A stretch of DNA of 64,000 bases from Neocallimastix lanati (nom. inval.) (GCA_016946835.1 JACVTC010000065.1:438501-502500); one strand, 5' to 3'; counted from the first letter of the stretch, positions 10,114-20,565 are shown. The notes: generated by a model from the letters alone, not told the origin. Program-made: numbers and translations.

Positions 10114-11220
10114 ATGGATAGAATAATCCTTAATGAATTAAACTATAAAATATGGAGCCATTTTATAATGAGCAAGTTAGAAGATGCTAACCTTGGTCAT
10201 ACCATTGTTTCAAATAATAATGCTACTGAAGGAACAGAAGAAAAAATGTTAAATGTCAAAACTGTAACAGCAAAAGATGACTCCAAAGCCAGGAGAATCA
10301 TCTATAAACACCTAAGTGAAGAAACTTGGACCGAAATAGAAGATATTGATACAGCCTTTGAATTATGGGATTATTTAAAGGCTCGTTATTCTGAAACTGA
10401 GGAAGAAGAATCTACTACTTTTGATGGAGAAACTTCGACTGAAAAATTTACTACCCTTGATGGAAAAATTTCAACTAAAGAAACCACTACTACTCTAGAA
10501 ACCATTGCAGCTAATGAAAAAGAATATGAAAAAGTAAAAGAGGAAGAAGAATCTACTACTTTTGATGGAGAAACTTCAACTGAAAAATTTACTACCCTTG
10601 ATGGAAAAATTTCAACTAAAGAAACCACTACTACTGCAGAAACCATTACAGCTAATGAAAAAGAATATGAAAAAGTAAAAGAGGAAGAAGAAGAAAATGA
10701 AACTACTACTCTTAATAATGAAGTTCCAACTGAAGCTACTAATAAGGAATCATTTTTGATTGAAGAAAAAACTAAATATTCTATAATAGAGAAAAACGAA
10801 AATAAGTTATTAATTAACAATAGTTTAAAAGAACCTGGTAATGATAATTTAAATAAAATTGTATATTTAGATATAAATTTTGAACTAAAGGATAATGATG
10901 ATAATGCAAAATCAACCAGTAGGCAAAAAATATACATAGGAAGTGCACCTATTCATCGGAAATCAAAAAGACGAAAATCCATAGCTAGAAGCACTAATGA
11001 AACTATATTTAATATAACAACTGACTTTATTAAAAGATTTATATGGTTAAACAATTCAAAAAGGGAAATAGGCGATTTCGCACTTGTAATGAATAATATA
11101 AAGAAGGTATTTATTAATATTCTGCATATTAACTCTAATAATATGCTTGCTGATATTCTTACTAAAAAAATTACAAAAGACTCTTTTAATTATTTTATTG
11201 ACAATACCTTTTATTATTAA
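10114..11220 (+). CDS. Fusion ORF: Gag N-terminus, acidic tandem repeat, degenerate RNase H tail
   Basis: An intact 368-codon ORF. Residues 1-~95 match a copia Gag N-terminal domain (NYKIWSHFIMSKLEDANLGH; TAFELWDYLKARYS). Residues 96-189 are two 47-residue acidic Thr/Glu-rich repeats (…STTFDGETSTEKFTTLDGK…). A linker follows; residues ~270-368 resemble the copia RNase H C-terminus: GSAPIHRKSKRRKSIARSTN corresponds to the usual PISWxSKRQxxxxxSTxEAEY block, and NNMLADILTKK to the terminal LADxLTK motif. The AEAEY acidic residues are absent, so enzymatic RNase H activity is unlikely. Pol between Gag and RNase H has been deleted or replaced. It may act as a structural protein or keep cis packaging signals; function unknown. 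Confidence 0.85.
   Translation: MDRIILNELNYKIWSHFIMSKLEDANLGHTIVSNNNATEGTEEKMLNVKTVTAKDDSKARRIIYKHLSEETWTEIEDIDTAFELWDYLKARYSETEEEESTTFDGETSTEKFTTLDGKISTKETTTTLETIAANEKEYEKVKEEEESTTFDGETSTEKFTTLDGKISTKETTTTAETITANEKEYEKVKEEEEENETTTLNNEVPTEATNKESFLIEEKTKYSIIEKNENKLLINNSLKEPGNDNLNKIVYLDINFELKDNDDNAKSTSRQKIYIGSAPIHRKSKRRKSIARSTNETIFNITTDFIKRFIWLNNSKREIGDFALVMNNIKKVFINILHINSNNMLADILTKKITKDSFNYFIDNTFYY
10399..10680 (+). repeat. Two tandem 141-bp repeats inside the C3 ORF
   Basis: Units start at 10399 and 10540. They differ at only a few bases and are multiples of three (47 codons), so the frame is kept. Confidence 0.93.
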
Positions 11221-11257
11221 TTATTTAATTTTATATTTTGCTAAAAGAAATTTTACT

Positions 11258-11269
11258 TTGAGGGGGGAG
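11258..11269 (+). promoter_or_regulatory. Polypurine tract of C3
   Basis: TTGAGGGGGGAG immediately before the 3' LTR start TGTTAGATTT. Confidence 0.85.
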
Positions 11270-11532
11270 TGTTAGATTTTCAAACTAAAATTCCTTTCAT
11301 CAAAATACAAAATTCATTCTTCGTACGAAATATAAAAATTTCTATTACATATTTCTGAATCTTATTTTATATTATTTTATTTTAATTAGATAGTTATTAG
11401 TTAAATTAATTTAGCCTTTAAAATATAATATTAAATTATTAAAAAGCCCTTTTCCAATAAAAGAAAACAAACAGAAGGTGTTATAAAATAATAATAATAA
11501 AAAAAAAAAATAATTAATACTCATTTAGTAAT

Positions 11533-11568
<36 letters not shown>

Positions 11569-11840
11569 TATAAATACGATAAAATTAATATTTTTATTTT
11601 AGAGAAGAGAAAGATTTTTTTAAAATAAGTTTAAAAGGAATTTTATTTTTAAATATAACGAGAAGAAGTTATATTTACAAAATGGTATTTTAAATAAATA
11701 AAAAAGTAAACAAAAGAAAAATTTTCATTTTAGTGTAAATCAATTTATTATTTTAATAAATAATAAATTTTATAATAAATAAAGTTTATATAAAATTATT
11801 TTTGTACGAATTGAGCTATTATAGCCAGGCTTATCTAAAA
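11270..11840 (+). repeat. 3' LTR of C3
   Basis: 571 bp, near-identical to 9444-10012; followed by the target duplication TAACA. Confidence 0.93.
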
Positions 11841-11845
11841 TAACA

Positions 11846-11853
11846 TTCCCCCT
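11846..11853 (-). promoter_or_regulatory. Polypurine tract of C2
   Basis: Plus strand TTCCCCCT, i.e. AGGGGGAA on the element strand, directly next to the LTR edge (AACA). It is preceded on the element strand by TGCATAATGT, as in C1. Confidence 0.8.
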
Positions 11854-11984
11854 ACATTATGCATTTGGTATAATATAAAAAATTAAGTTTTAATAAAATT
11901 TTTTTTTTTTATAGTAAATTTTTAATAATAAAATTTTTTTTATTTTTTTTATAGTAAGTTTTTAGTAATAAATTTTTTTTTTAT

Positions 11985-12375
11985 TTTTAATTGAAAATAA
12001 AATCAGTAAAACATTTCATTTTTGGTCTAGATATCACTTTAGTTAAGGGATCAGCTAACATAGTATCGGAGGATATATGTTCTAAATTCATTTCTTTTCT
12101 GTTTATTTTTTCTTGAATGTATTTGTAATCAATGTCAATGTGTTTACATCTACCTTTTGTATTTTCATTTCCAGCGATATTTTTACAATATTTATTATTA
12201 ACTTAAATTTTAAATTAATTTCTTTATTGAATATTTCTTTTAGTAATTTCTTTAATTTCATTCCTTGTTTTGCGCATTCAGTTAATGCAACATATTCTGC
12301 TTCAGTGGTTGATCATGTGATGCTCTTCTGAGTTTCAGATTTCCATGAAATTGGACTTTTTCCAAATAAGAAAAT
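11985..12375 (-). pseudogene. C2 RNase H tail (frameshifted)
   Basis: On the minus strand: SPISWKSETQKSIT, a stop, STTEAEYVALTECAKQGMK, then a frameshift, and remnants of the HIDIDYKYIQ and MLADPLTKVI motifs. It is continuous with the RT ORF ending at 12376. It would degrade the RNA strand during reverse transcription; inactive here. Confidence 0.8.
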
Positions 12376-13167
12376 TTATCCACTGGTAGATTTTCTTGTT
12401 TCTTCATCGCCAGCGAAATCAGCATCTGAGTAGCCAATTAAATTTTTACTTCCATAGTAATAAATAGATTTTTCTTTAGTAGATTTTAAATATCTTAAGA
12501 TCATCAATGCTGATTTTAGATCAACTTCTGTTGGGTTTTCGGCGTGTCTTGCAGCTTGATTAACTGCAAATGAGATATCTGGTCTTGTTTTTATTGAAAC
12601 AAATAATAAAGCACCAATAATAGATTTATAATCTGTTACGTTTACTGGTATTGAATTTTCTCTTTCTTCTAAAGTAATTTTTCTACATGGATTGTTAATT
12701 GGTTTTGTCTTATTCATCTTGTAATTCTTAATTAATTTTTCAATGTAGTCTTGTTGATTAATTTTATATCCTTCTTCAGTTTTAAAAATATTTATTTCTA
12801 TAATTTTGTTAGCTTCCGTGTCTTTTGAAATTTTATATTTTTCTTTTAATTTATTGCTTATATATTTAATTTCTTTATCTTCTCCAGTAAGTAAGATATC
12901 ATCAACATAAAGACATAATATAGCACATAAATTTCCATTGTGATATTTTGTAAATAAATATTGATCAATACTCAATTGTTTTAAACCAATATTTTTTAAA
13001 TAACTTGATATTTCTTTATACCATTGTCTTCCGGCTTGTTTCAAACCATATAGAGCCTTATTTAATATCCAATATTTTCCAGAATTATAATTTTTATCTC
13101 CTTCTGGTATGTCCACGTATATTTCTTCTTCTAATTTGGCATTTAAATAAGCTGCCTTTATATCCAT
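12376..13167 (-). pseudogene. C2 reverse transcriptase, palm to start of RNase H
   Basis: 263 open codons beginning at MDIKAAYLNAKLEEE, with KALYGLKQAGRQWY, the catalytic LYVDDILLTG, TRPDISFAVNQAARHAENP and SDADFAGDEETRKSTSG. It is complete for the polymerase core but lacks its N-terminal finger segment, which lies in a different frame at 13209-13748. Copia RT family identity is certain. Confidence 0.92.
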
Positions 13168-13208
13168 TTGTCTTAAGTTTCATTTGTATTGTGATGCAAT
13201 TGCAATTC

Positions 13209-13748
13209 TTAAACTTCTGCTTCAATTGTTGGTGAATATATTGATGTATAGTTAACATCTTTTCTCTGTTTGAATCTACGAGCAACTAATATTGCTCTTT
13301 TAACACCATTATCTTTAGTAGTAAATACCCAGCTAGTATCAATTAAAGTAGTATCTTTAGGAATATTATTAACTATTCTCATTACTTTTTGTTCATACAA
13401 ATTATTGATTTCTTTTTTAATTGCATCTTTCCATTTATTTGAATCGTAAGAATTTATTGCTTCATCATAACTCTTAGTATTAACAGTTTTAATTAATAAT
13501 ACTTTGTTTTTCTTTATTGTTAATTGTTCTTTATCATTTAAATCAATGAATTTTCTTTTGTTATTATTTTTATGAGTATCAGTATTTTCCATTTCATTAT
13601 TTTCTAAATTATTTTTGTTATTATCTTGAATATTAATAGCCATATCATTATTATTAAAATTATTTAAATTGTTGTTTAAACTTTTATCAATTAATATATC
13701 AGAGTTTTGATTTGTGTTTAAGTTTTCATGTTTTTTATTCAAATTCAT
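13209..13748 (-). pseudogene. C2 pre-RT linker and RT N-terminus
   Basis: An Asn-rich linker, then SYDEAINSYDSNKWKDAIKK, NNIPKDTTLIDTSWVFTTKD and a RAILVARRFKQ segment matching the RT start of C1. The frame ends at a stop after PTIEAEV and the RT continues in another frame from 13167. Upstream of it, 13750-13922 is Asn-rich low-complexity coding sequence. Confidence 0.85.
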
Positions 13749-13922
13749 GCTATTATTAATATTGTTATTAATGTTATTGTTGTTATTGTTTAATATAATT
13801 TTATTATTGCTATTAATAATTTCTTGGTTGTTACTATTTGAATTATTGGAATTATTTAATTGATAATAACTGCCTTTTCCCCCCTCAATTGAATAATTCG
13901 AAGGAAAAATAGAATTAATATA

Positions 13923-14283
13923 TTATTCTGATAGAAATGTAGTATTAATAGTTCCAGGAATATTTTCCAAGAAATAAACATCTCTAGCTGATACAATACA
14001 GTTAGAAGATAAATCTAAAATACTGTAACTAGTAGAGTCCGAAGCATAACCAAGAAAAATTCCAGGTTTAGAATTATTTTCAAATTTATACTTTTTATGA
14101 TTATTATAGAAATATACTCTGCAACCAAAAACACGTATGTGTGAAATATCAATAGGTTGGTTGAAGAAAACTTCATCTGGGATTTTTGAATTATTACCTT
14201 GATGAGGATTAAGACTATATAAACGACATGCGCATAGAATAGCAGAATCCCAAAAATTAAGAGGTAATTTGGCAGAATTAAGT
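13923..14283 (-). pseudogene. C2 integrase C-terminal part
   Basis: From LLNSAKLPLNFWDSAIL through IPDEVFFNQPIDISHIRVFGC to PGIFLGYASDS. It is the continuation of the integrase ORF at 14979-15540, separated from it by the solo LTR 14287-14978. Confidence 0.9.
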
Positions 14284-14286
14284 AAC

Positions 14287-14978
14287 TGTAAAGATATGAT
14301 TATCCCAATCACATTTTAAATTAAAAAATTTTTCTTGTGTAATTCAAAAATGTAAATTATTTTTTGATTTATAAAATAATAAGCAAAGTAAATAAATAAT
14401 ATGAACTAAATTTTTGAATTATATTCTTTAAGCCACAAGATAAATTTTTAATGTAATAATTTTTATAAAATTTAATTCTGAGAAAATTATTGTGGTAAAA
14501 TAATTTAAATGAATTAATTAAAGTTTAAAACAAAATAAATTAATAATTTATTTTGTGAAAATTAAGTTTCAAAATTTAATCATGACTCCTTTAACATTGC
14601 TTTTAAATCGAAAATAAATAAAGACTTTACTTATAATATTAAAATAATAAATAGATAATAAATGTACTTAATTTAAATTATTTAGTATTTAGCTTAATTA
14701 ATAATTATATTTTTCTAAATTTAATTATAGTTTATAAATTTATTATTTAATAAAATTCATTAGGATAGTTTTATATTAAAATATATGTAATTTAAATAAA
14801 ATAGTATATTATCAATGTATTTATGAAAAGTATAAATAGAAGATATTTTTCACATTTTTTCTCGATGTAATTGTTATTTAAACAAACAACTATTAAATAT
14901 TAATAAAAAATATTTTTTTAAATAAAATTTTATTGTATTCTTTTGTTATTGTAATCTATTTTAGTATTTTCTTTTACA
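14287..14978. mobile_element. Solo LTR inserted in C2 integrase
   Basis: 692 bp beginning TGTAAAGATATG and ending TTCTTTTACA. It is flanked by GTAAC (14282-14286) and GTAGC (14979-14983), a 5-bp duplication with one mismatch. Removing it rejoins the integrase reading frames. It contains AAAAGTATAAATAGAAG near 14826, a TATA-like element that suggests plus orientation. It resembles no other LTR in the window that I could recognise. Confidence 0.75.
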
Positions 14979-16245
14979 GTAGCGTGGTTCCACAATTATT
15001 AAGAGTTTGATTAATTCGTTCTGAACGACCATTTTGTTGTGGGTAGCCAGGAGTTGAATGAATTAATTTTATACCATTTTCGGAAAGGTACTTGTTGAAA
15101 TTTTCATTTGTGTATTCGATTCCATTGTCGGTTTTTAAAGTTTTAATTGTAAATATAGTAGTATTATTCATTAATTTGTGAAATTTAATAAATGCGTTAT
15201 AAACATCTGATTTATTTTTTATAAGGTAAATCCAGCATCTTCTACTATAGTCATCCATAAAAGTTACGTAGTAATTGAAATCGTTATAGGATGTTTTTAG
15301 TTTACCAACTACATTGGAGTGTACAAGTTGTAGTGGTTGTGTAGTACTGTTTTCAATTGCATAAAATGGTTTTCTTCTCATTTTGCTGATTTTACATTGA
15401 GTGGAGTCCTTTTTATTGCGAATACACGTGTGGTTTAAAACAAATTTTTTAATATCTTTATTATTGTTGAAGTGACCTAATCTTGCATGCCAAAGATCAT
15501 AATCGAAATTGCTAATATCAATATTTAAAGATTTATACATTTTAAAGGGAGTAGTGTATAATGAGAAGAGATTTTCTTTGTCGGCATAAATTTTTGCAAC
15601 TTGTTTATTGTTTTTGAATAATTGAAGTCTATCCTTATTTAAATATTCATCGAAATCGATAATAATGGTAAAATTATTTCTGACAAGATAATGTGTTGAA
15701 ATTAAATTATTTTTGATGTTTGGTGCGTAGTGGACTTTTGAGAGTTTGAAATCGAAATTTTTAATAGTACCATTATATGTTCCTACTTTTACAATTTTGT
15801 CAGATTTTCCGTCAGGATAGGTGATAATTTTGTTGTTGACAATTTTGGTGTCATCTAGATCCTTTTCTTCTTTTGTTAAATTTAATGAGGTACCGCTGTC
15901 AATAATCCATCTTGTTGGTTCTTTCTTTTGATTAAATATAGAAGTATCTTTGGAAACAGCGTTAACATTAATATTTCCTGAAAATTCAGTGAAAATTTCA
16001 TCTTCGCTAAATTCATCAGAATCTTCTAAATCAGTAGTATTTTTAATTCCTTCTATATTATTGGAACGATAATTTTTGTTTTTTGAATTGTTTCTTAATG
16101 TACCGCTTCTTTCTTGGTGTCTGATGTTTCCATTTGAAGGATTTTTATTATATCTTCTATCTTTTCTTCTAGGATTTAAAATACATTCATCGGTAGTGTG
16201 TCCGTGTTTATGGCAAATGTAACAATATTTTTCTTTTTCTCTTTA
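14979..16245 (-). pseudogene. C2 zinc knuckle, protease and integrase N-half (one open frame)
   Basis: This minus-strand frame is open for about 420 codons but has no ATG before 15540. In order: the zinc knuckle CYICHKHGHTTDEC (~16184-16225), a Ser/Asn-rich linker, the protease active site WIIDSGTSLNLT (~15900), the NNLISTHYLVRNN strand, the integrase H2C2 region (LWHARLGHFNN...CKISKMRRKPF), then HSNVVG, KTDNGIEY and QQNGRSERINQT. The first catalytic Asp of integrase (normally HSD/HTD) is Asn, so integration activity would be lost. The frame is offset by one base from gag within an A-rich run near 16235. Confidence 0.88.
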
Positions 16246-17231
16246 TCAGAATCATTGTTAAATTTATATGGTAATTTACCATTTCTAACTCTATTAACCG
16301 AAAGCTCTTGTGTAGTTTCGTTGCTATAGTCAATTTTCTTTTTGTCTTTGTATTTTTTAATAAAAACACTAGTCAAGGCTATCCGTTCTTTTAATTCTTC
16401 AAAGGTTTTAAATTCGACTAAAAGTACTGGAGGAACTCCAAATTTAACAATTTCTTCAGCTGAAAGTAAAATTTTAGTTTCTTCGTCTAATTTTGTTTTT
16501 TCACATCTTTTTGATTCCTTATCGTGAAGTTGAAATAAGTAATTTAATTTGTCTATATAGAGTTTTATATCGTCATTTTCGACCTCTAGTTTCTTGATTT
16601 GGTATTCAATTTGATATAATTTTGAAGGTCCAACCTGCAAAAAATAACTTTCTAATCTTATAATCATTTCATAGGAGGTTTCACATCCTTCAATAAGTTC
16701 GGCGGTAGTTGAATCTAAGCTGCTTTCGATGATGGTTTGAGTTGCACAGTCTTCCTTGAGTTCATCATCATCCATTTCTGTAATGTCTAGGTCTTTTTTG
16801 ATGCAGTCAATAAGATCTAATGCTGTTAAGTGACGTTTGAGAGCTCTATACCATCTTGGAAAGTTTTCTGTAGTTAATTTAAAATTTTGATAATTTAAAA
16901 CCGATTTATTTGTCATATCTGACTTCTTTCTTCTTATGAGTTTTTCGTTGACTCTGTTTAATCTTTTAATAAAATTCTTTGTGTTTTTATCTAAGATTGA
17001 GGATTGTTTGTTGATATTTTCTTCTATGTCATTTAAATTTTCTTCAATATGTTTTCTTCTTGACTTTGAAGTATTATTTTATTTGTTTACATTTTCTTCA
17101 AAGTTTTTCAAAAAATTGAAATCATCATTTTCATAATCTTGAATTTCTTGTTCTTCACTTTCATAATTATTGTTTTGTGAAGTTGATGACTCTTCAAATT
17201 TTCCTGAATTTCTTGATTTGTTAGTTTCCAT
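16176..17231 (-). pseudogene. C2 gag
   Basis: An ATG at 17231 (minus) starts an acidic N-terminus with one in-frame TAA near 17080. The Gag core is open from 16916 to 16176: YQNFKLTTENFPRWYRALKRHL is the copia Gag N-domain, and it aligns with the C1 Gag core. The frame leaves Gag by a one-base shift in the AAAAAGAAAAA run just before the zinc knuckle. The shift could be a mutation or a real frameshift signal; I favour mutation, since C1 and C7 have no shift there. Confidence 0.85.
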
Positions 17232-17422
17232 TTTGGAATTTAGAATTTTGAATTTTAATTAAATTTAAAAAAAAAATTTAAATTTTGAAATTTTAATTTT
17301 GAAATCTAATTTCAATAATTTTTGAATTTGTAAATTTTAAATTATTTATATAATATTTTAATTATAACAAGCTTGTTTAATTTAATTTTTGTATTTTTAT
17401 AGCTAATAGCTCATTAGGTAAG

Positions 17423-17436
17423 TGAGACTCTTAATC
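17423..17436 (-). promoter_or_regulatory. Primer-binding site of C2 (internal tRNA-Lys)
   Basis: Plus strand TGAGACTCTTAATC, i.e. GATTAAGAGTCTCA on the element strand, abutting the LTR at 17437. Perfect match to the shared site. Confidence 0.85.
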
Positions 17437-17654
17437 TGTTAAAAATGTAACTGAAATCTCACAATCTCAATTATGATTATTTATAGTTAATATGGCTTTT
17501 ATTTATTTATATTTAATTATATGAATATTACATGATAAAGAATATTACAGTTTAACAAAATATAATAAATAAGATTTATAATAACTATTTAATAACTATC
17601 TAATAACTAATTACAATGTATAATGTATAATTATAATTTAACTAATACTTAACA
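17437..17654 (-). repeat. 5' LTR of C2 (right end)
   Basis: 218 bp, TGTTAAAAATG...ACTTAACA on the plus strand, followed by the GATAT target duplication. Confidence 0.9.
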
Positions 17655-17847
17655 GATATAATTATAATTCTATGTAAAAATTAATGTAAATATATTTTCT
17701 ATATAATTAATGAAAAGATTTAAAATTAAAAATTCAGAGTTGAAAATAAATAAATAAAATATTAAATAAATAAATAAAATATTAAATTAATAATAAATAT
17801 TACTAAGTAGTGTCATATTGCCGTTGAGTGTGATGGCTTATTTAACA
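17655..17847 (+). repeat. 3' LTR of C1, right fragment
   Basis: Starts with the duplicated GATAT and continues the C1 LTR to GGCTTATTTAACA. Compared with the 5' LTR it has a few substitutions and an extra AAATAAATAAATAAAATATT copy. Confidence 0.9.
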
Positions 17848-17893
17848 ATGTAACTATTAATAAAATAATTTATTAATAATTAAAGTTTTAATT
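17848..17893. repeat. 46-bp direct repeat, right copy, flanking C1
   Basis: ATGTAACTATTAATAAAATA... begins exactly after the LTR end; 43 of 46 positions match 4216-4261. Confidence 0.75.
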
Positions 17894-18145
17894 TGCTTTT
17901 TATATTATATGGTAATTACAAAGATTTAATACTAACTTAATTAATACTAATACAATAAGTGGCGTATTTGAAATGTGGCTTATATTATAGCAAGTCATAT
18001 TTGTAAATATGGTGCTTGTTGTAAATATTGGTTTATTTTTCATATTACTTTTTAAATTATTTTTATTCCTTTATTTATTTTAATTATACTTTCCATATGT
18101 AACTTCTTAATAAAAAATAAATTTGATAAAGTGTATTTCATAACA

Positions 18146-18159
18146 GATTAAGAGTCTCA
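18146..18159 (+). promoter_or_regulatory. Primer-binding site of C4 (internal tRNA-Lys)
   Basis: GATTAAGAGTCTCA directly after the LTR end ATAACA. Confidence 0.85.
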
Positions 18160-18290
18160 AATACTCTACGTTTATAATTGTGAATTTATATATATGTATT
18201 TTAAATTTTAAAAAATACCTGTTTTAAAATTCCTAATAATTGGTGTTTTTAAAGTAAAATTAATTTTAATAATAAAATTAAATAAATAAA

Positions 18291-19038
18291 ATGATTAATC
18301 AGGAGGAAAATGGAACTAAAGATATTTTAGACAGTTCCAACAACAGATTATAGAAACAATAATTGTATTTACTTCCAAAAGAAAAGAAATTAGAATAGCA
18401 CGTTCATAGAGAATTAATTATAAAGGTTTCAAGTGAAAAATTAGTGAAGAAAAGAAGAAAACATTAATTTTAGTTGATGGAACAACGGATTTCTATTACA
18501 GTGAAAATACTTCCGAAAAATCTTTTGTTGATGATATTACCATTAGGAAATACCTTATGAATAATATTTCTAATGATTTATCAATTAAAATAGATTTTAT
18601 ATCATCAATAGCATATGAAATTTTCAAATTAATTGCAACATTAAATCAACTTAGTAGAAGTAAAAAAATAGAAGAAATTAAAGAAGAATTAATAAAACTG
18701 AAATATGATCCAGATAATGATTGCCCTTATCTATATTTATATCTGATATAAATTTAAAATTTAAGGAATTAGAAAATCTAATTATATTCGCAATAATCAA
18801 AATAATAATAAAACACGTAATAATTATAGTCAAAATCAAAAAAGAAATACCTATAATGGTAATAATAAATCAAGAAATTATAATAATAATAATCATTAAA
18901 ATAAATCGATTAAAAACAATATTAAAATGTCAGAATTGTGGAAGGTTTGATCATTTTTCTGATGAACGTAAATCAAATAATAATTATTACAATAATAATA
19001 AAAGTAATAAAATAGCAAAAACATTACAACTACAATAA
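18291..19038 (+). pseudogene. C4 gag remnant with degenerate zinc knuckle
   Basis: An ATG at 18291 follows the primer site; stops appear within 20 codons. Open pieces at 18557-18751 and 18721-19038 are Gag-like, and the second ends with CQNCGRFDHFSDER, a zinc knuckle whose last Cys is Arg. Too decayed to make a protein. Confidence 0.65.
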
Positions 19039-19084
19039 AGGAAGGCATCATGTAAATAGGATACAATGTTTATTAAAATTTTAA

Positions 19085-19440
19085 TATTTATCAATTAGAT
19101 ATAAAGCAGGACATTTAAAAGCGGATCTTAAAGAAGAATTATATATGGAAATTCCACAAATAATGTAAATCATGGTAAAATTTATTGGAAATTAAATAAA
19201 TCTATACATGGGCTTAAGCGGTCAGGTAGAATGTAGAATTTTAAAATAAATGATATATTAATAAAATTAGGATTTATTAGGTATAAAAGTGAGCTATGTA
19301 TATATAAAAAAGGACAGAAATAATAATATTACTTTCATTTTAGAAATATACATGTCAATGATATTTTAATAGCTGGTAAAACTTAGGAAATAAATAAAAT
19401 TATAGAGGAAATTATTGACATTGGTGTAATGTGTTCTTAT
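19085..19440 (+). pseudogene. C4 reverse transcriptase remnant
   Basis: Short frame-shifted pieces match copia RT: DIKAGHLKADLKEELYMEIP (usual DIKAAYLNAxLxExIYMEIP) and VNDILIAGKT (usual YVDDILIAG). Many stops. The 19440-19940 stretch holds only A+T-rich sequence with perhaps a LADGI-like RNase H end near 19845. Confidence 0.65.
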
Positions 19441-19948
19441 AGAACAGATTACGATTACACATAAATTTTTTTAATAAAAATACACAATTAAATTTGTTTT
19501 ATTAAAAACTTCTTTTTATTAATAAAACTTTATTAATAAAACTTTATTAAAAAAAATTCTTTTATTATTTGTTAACTGTAAAATAATTAATAACAACTAC
19601 ATTTCTTTAATAAAATAATTTACATGTATTTATATTTTTTCTTAATTATATTATAACATACTATTTCTATTTATTTAAACATATATAAAATAAACAAAAA
19701 CTAATCTAAAATTGAAAAAAATTGAAAGACTCAAATTGAATATATGCTAATTTATTATTATAGATTTTAAATATCACAAGATTAGAGAATTAGTAAAAGA
19801 AAATAAAACAGATTTTAAAATATATAAAATCTAAATATAATTTAGCTGATGGAATAATAAAATATTTGAATAGTACTTTAACTCTTTAACTAATAAATTT
19901 AGAAATGCTTTATTATATAAAATATTGAATATTAAACTTAAGAGGGAA

Positions 19949-20199
19949 TGTTAGAAAAAAGTTTAAGATAATTAATAAAAAACTAATATTTAATTAATAA
20001 ATAAAATTGTTAATAATAAATAATTATTAATAATATAAATATAAAATATATATAAGTATTCATGGCGTATTATATCATATAATATATAACATATGTAAAT
20101 ATAAAAAGTTAATTATAAAATGTATTCTATAAATAATTAATAATGTAATATTTTAATATATTGAATACAAAATAACTAAATTAAGTGTACTTTATAACA
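19949..20199 (+). repeat. 3' LTR of C4
   Basis: 251 bp, TGTTAGAAAAAAG...TTTATAACA, preceded by TTAAGAGGGAA. Confidence 0.7.
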
Positions 20200-20565
20200 A
20201 TTTGACACTCAATATATAATCAGAATTAAATTTAGTAATATCAGACTTACAAGACATAAAGTTTTGGATATTGTTTTATTAATATTTTTATTTTCATTTT
20301 AAATGTAATTTATATTAATTTTCTTAATGAATAAGTGATTCAAATATGATAATATTATTTTTCAAGGTTTTTCGTTCCATTAGATTATAATATTACATTT
20401 TTTAAACTAAAAAAAACAAATATTTTATTTATAAAGAAATAATTAAGTTTAGTAATAAATAAAATTTTTTATAAATATTGAAAAGAATTTTTAGAAGAAT
20501 ATTTGAATAAAATTATTATATTTAACAATTAAAAGAATAAATTATTTATAATATGTAAATTTTAA
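20200..20565. other. A+T-rich interval, probably end of relic C5
   Basis: No coding pattern found. It may contain the 3' end and LTR of the minus-strand relic C5, but I cannot define an LTR border. Confidence 0.4.

Larger units (their letters stand above)
9444..11840 (+). mobile_element. Small young copia-derived element C3
   Basis: 2397 bp, flanked by TAACA (9439-9443 and 11841-11845). It has two near-identical LTRs (569 and 571 bp, differing mainly in A-run length), an internal tRNA-Lys primer site, one intact ORF and a G-rich purine tract. It lacks protease, integrase and catalytic RT. LTR identity makes it the youngest insertion in the nest. Confidence 0.92.
9199..17654 (-). mobile_element. 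Ty1/copia element C2 (minus strand), inserted in the C1 3' LTR
   Basis: Flanked by the 5-bp target duplication GATAT (9194-9198 and 17655-17659). On the minus strand it reads: 5' LTR 17654-17437, primer site, gag, protease, integrase, RT, RNase H, purine tract (TTCCCCCT on the plus strand at 11846-11853), then 3' LTR. It has itself received element C3 at the inner edge of the 3' LTR and a solo LTR in the integrase. It is younger than C1 and older than C3. Confidence 0.92.
4262..17847 (+). mobile_element. Ty1/copia element C1, disrupted by a nested element
   Basis: The 5' LTR is at 4262-4459; gag, protease, integrase, reverse transcriptase and RNase H follow in copia order on the plus strand; the purine tract is at 9150-9158. 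The 3' LTR starts at 9159 but breaks at GATAT (9194-9198) and resumes at GATAT (17655-17659), running to 17847. The 8.46 kb between is element C2. The coding region has several frameshifts and stops, so C1 is dead. Its Gag and pol resemble those of C2, so both belong to one lineage. Confidence 0.9.
17894..20199 (+). mobile_element. Decayed copia element C4
   Basis: Defined by a perfect primer site at 18146, remnants of gag and RT, a purine tract AAGAGGGAA and a 3' LTR (19949-20199) whose end GTACTTTATAACA matches the 5' LTR end GTATTTCATAACA at 18145. The 5' LTR start cannot be placed and may be merged with the C1 flank. Confidence 0.7.

Noticed and set aside
10386-10937. 183-codon minus-strand ORF opposite the C3 ORF
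   Set aside because: Shadow of the repetitive acidic ORF on the plus strand; low-complexity Ser/Val/Phe protein without domain.
16200-16250. Programmed frameshift between C2 Gag and Pol at the A-run
   Set aside because: C7 and C1 have Gag and protease in one frame without a shift, so a simple indel in C2 is more likely.
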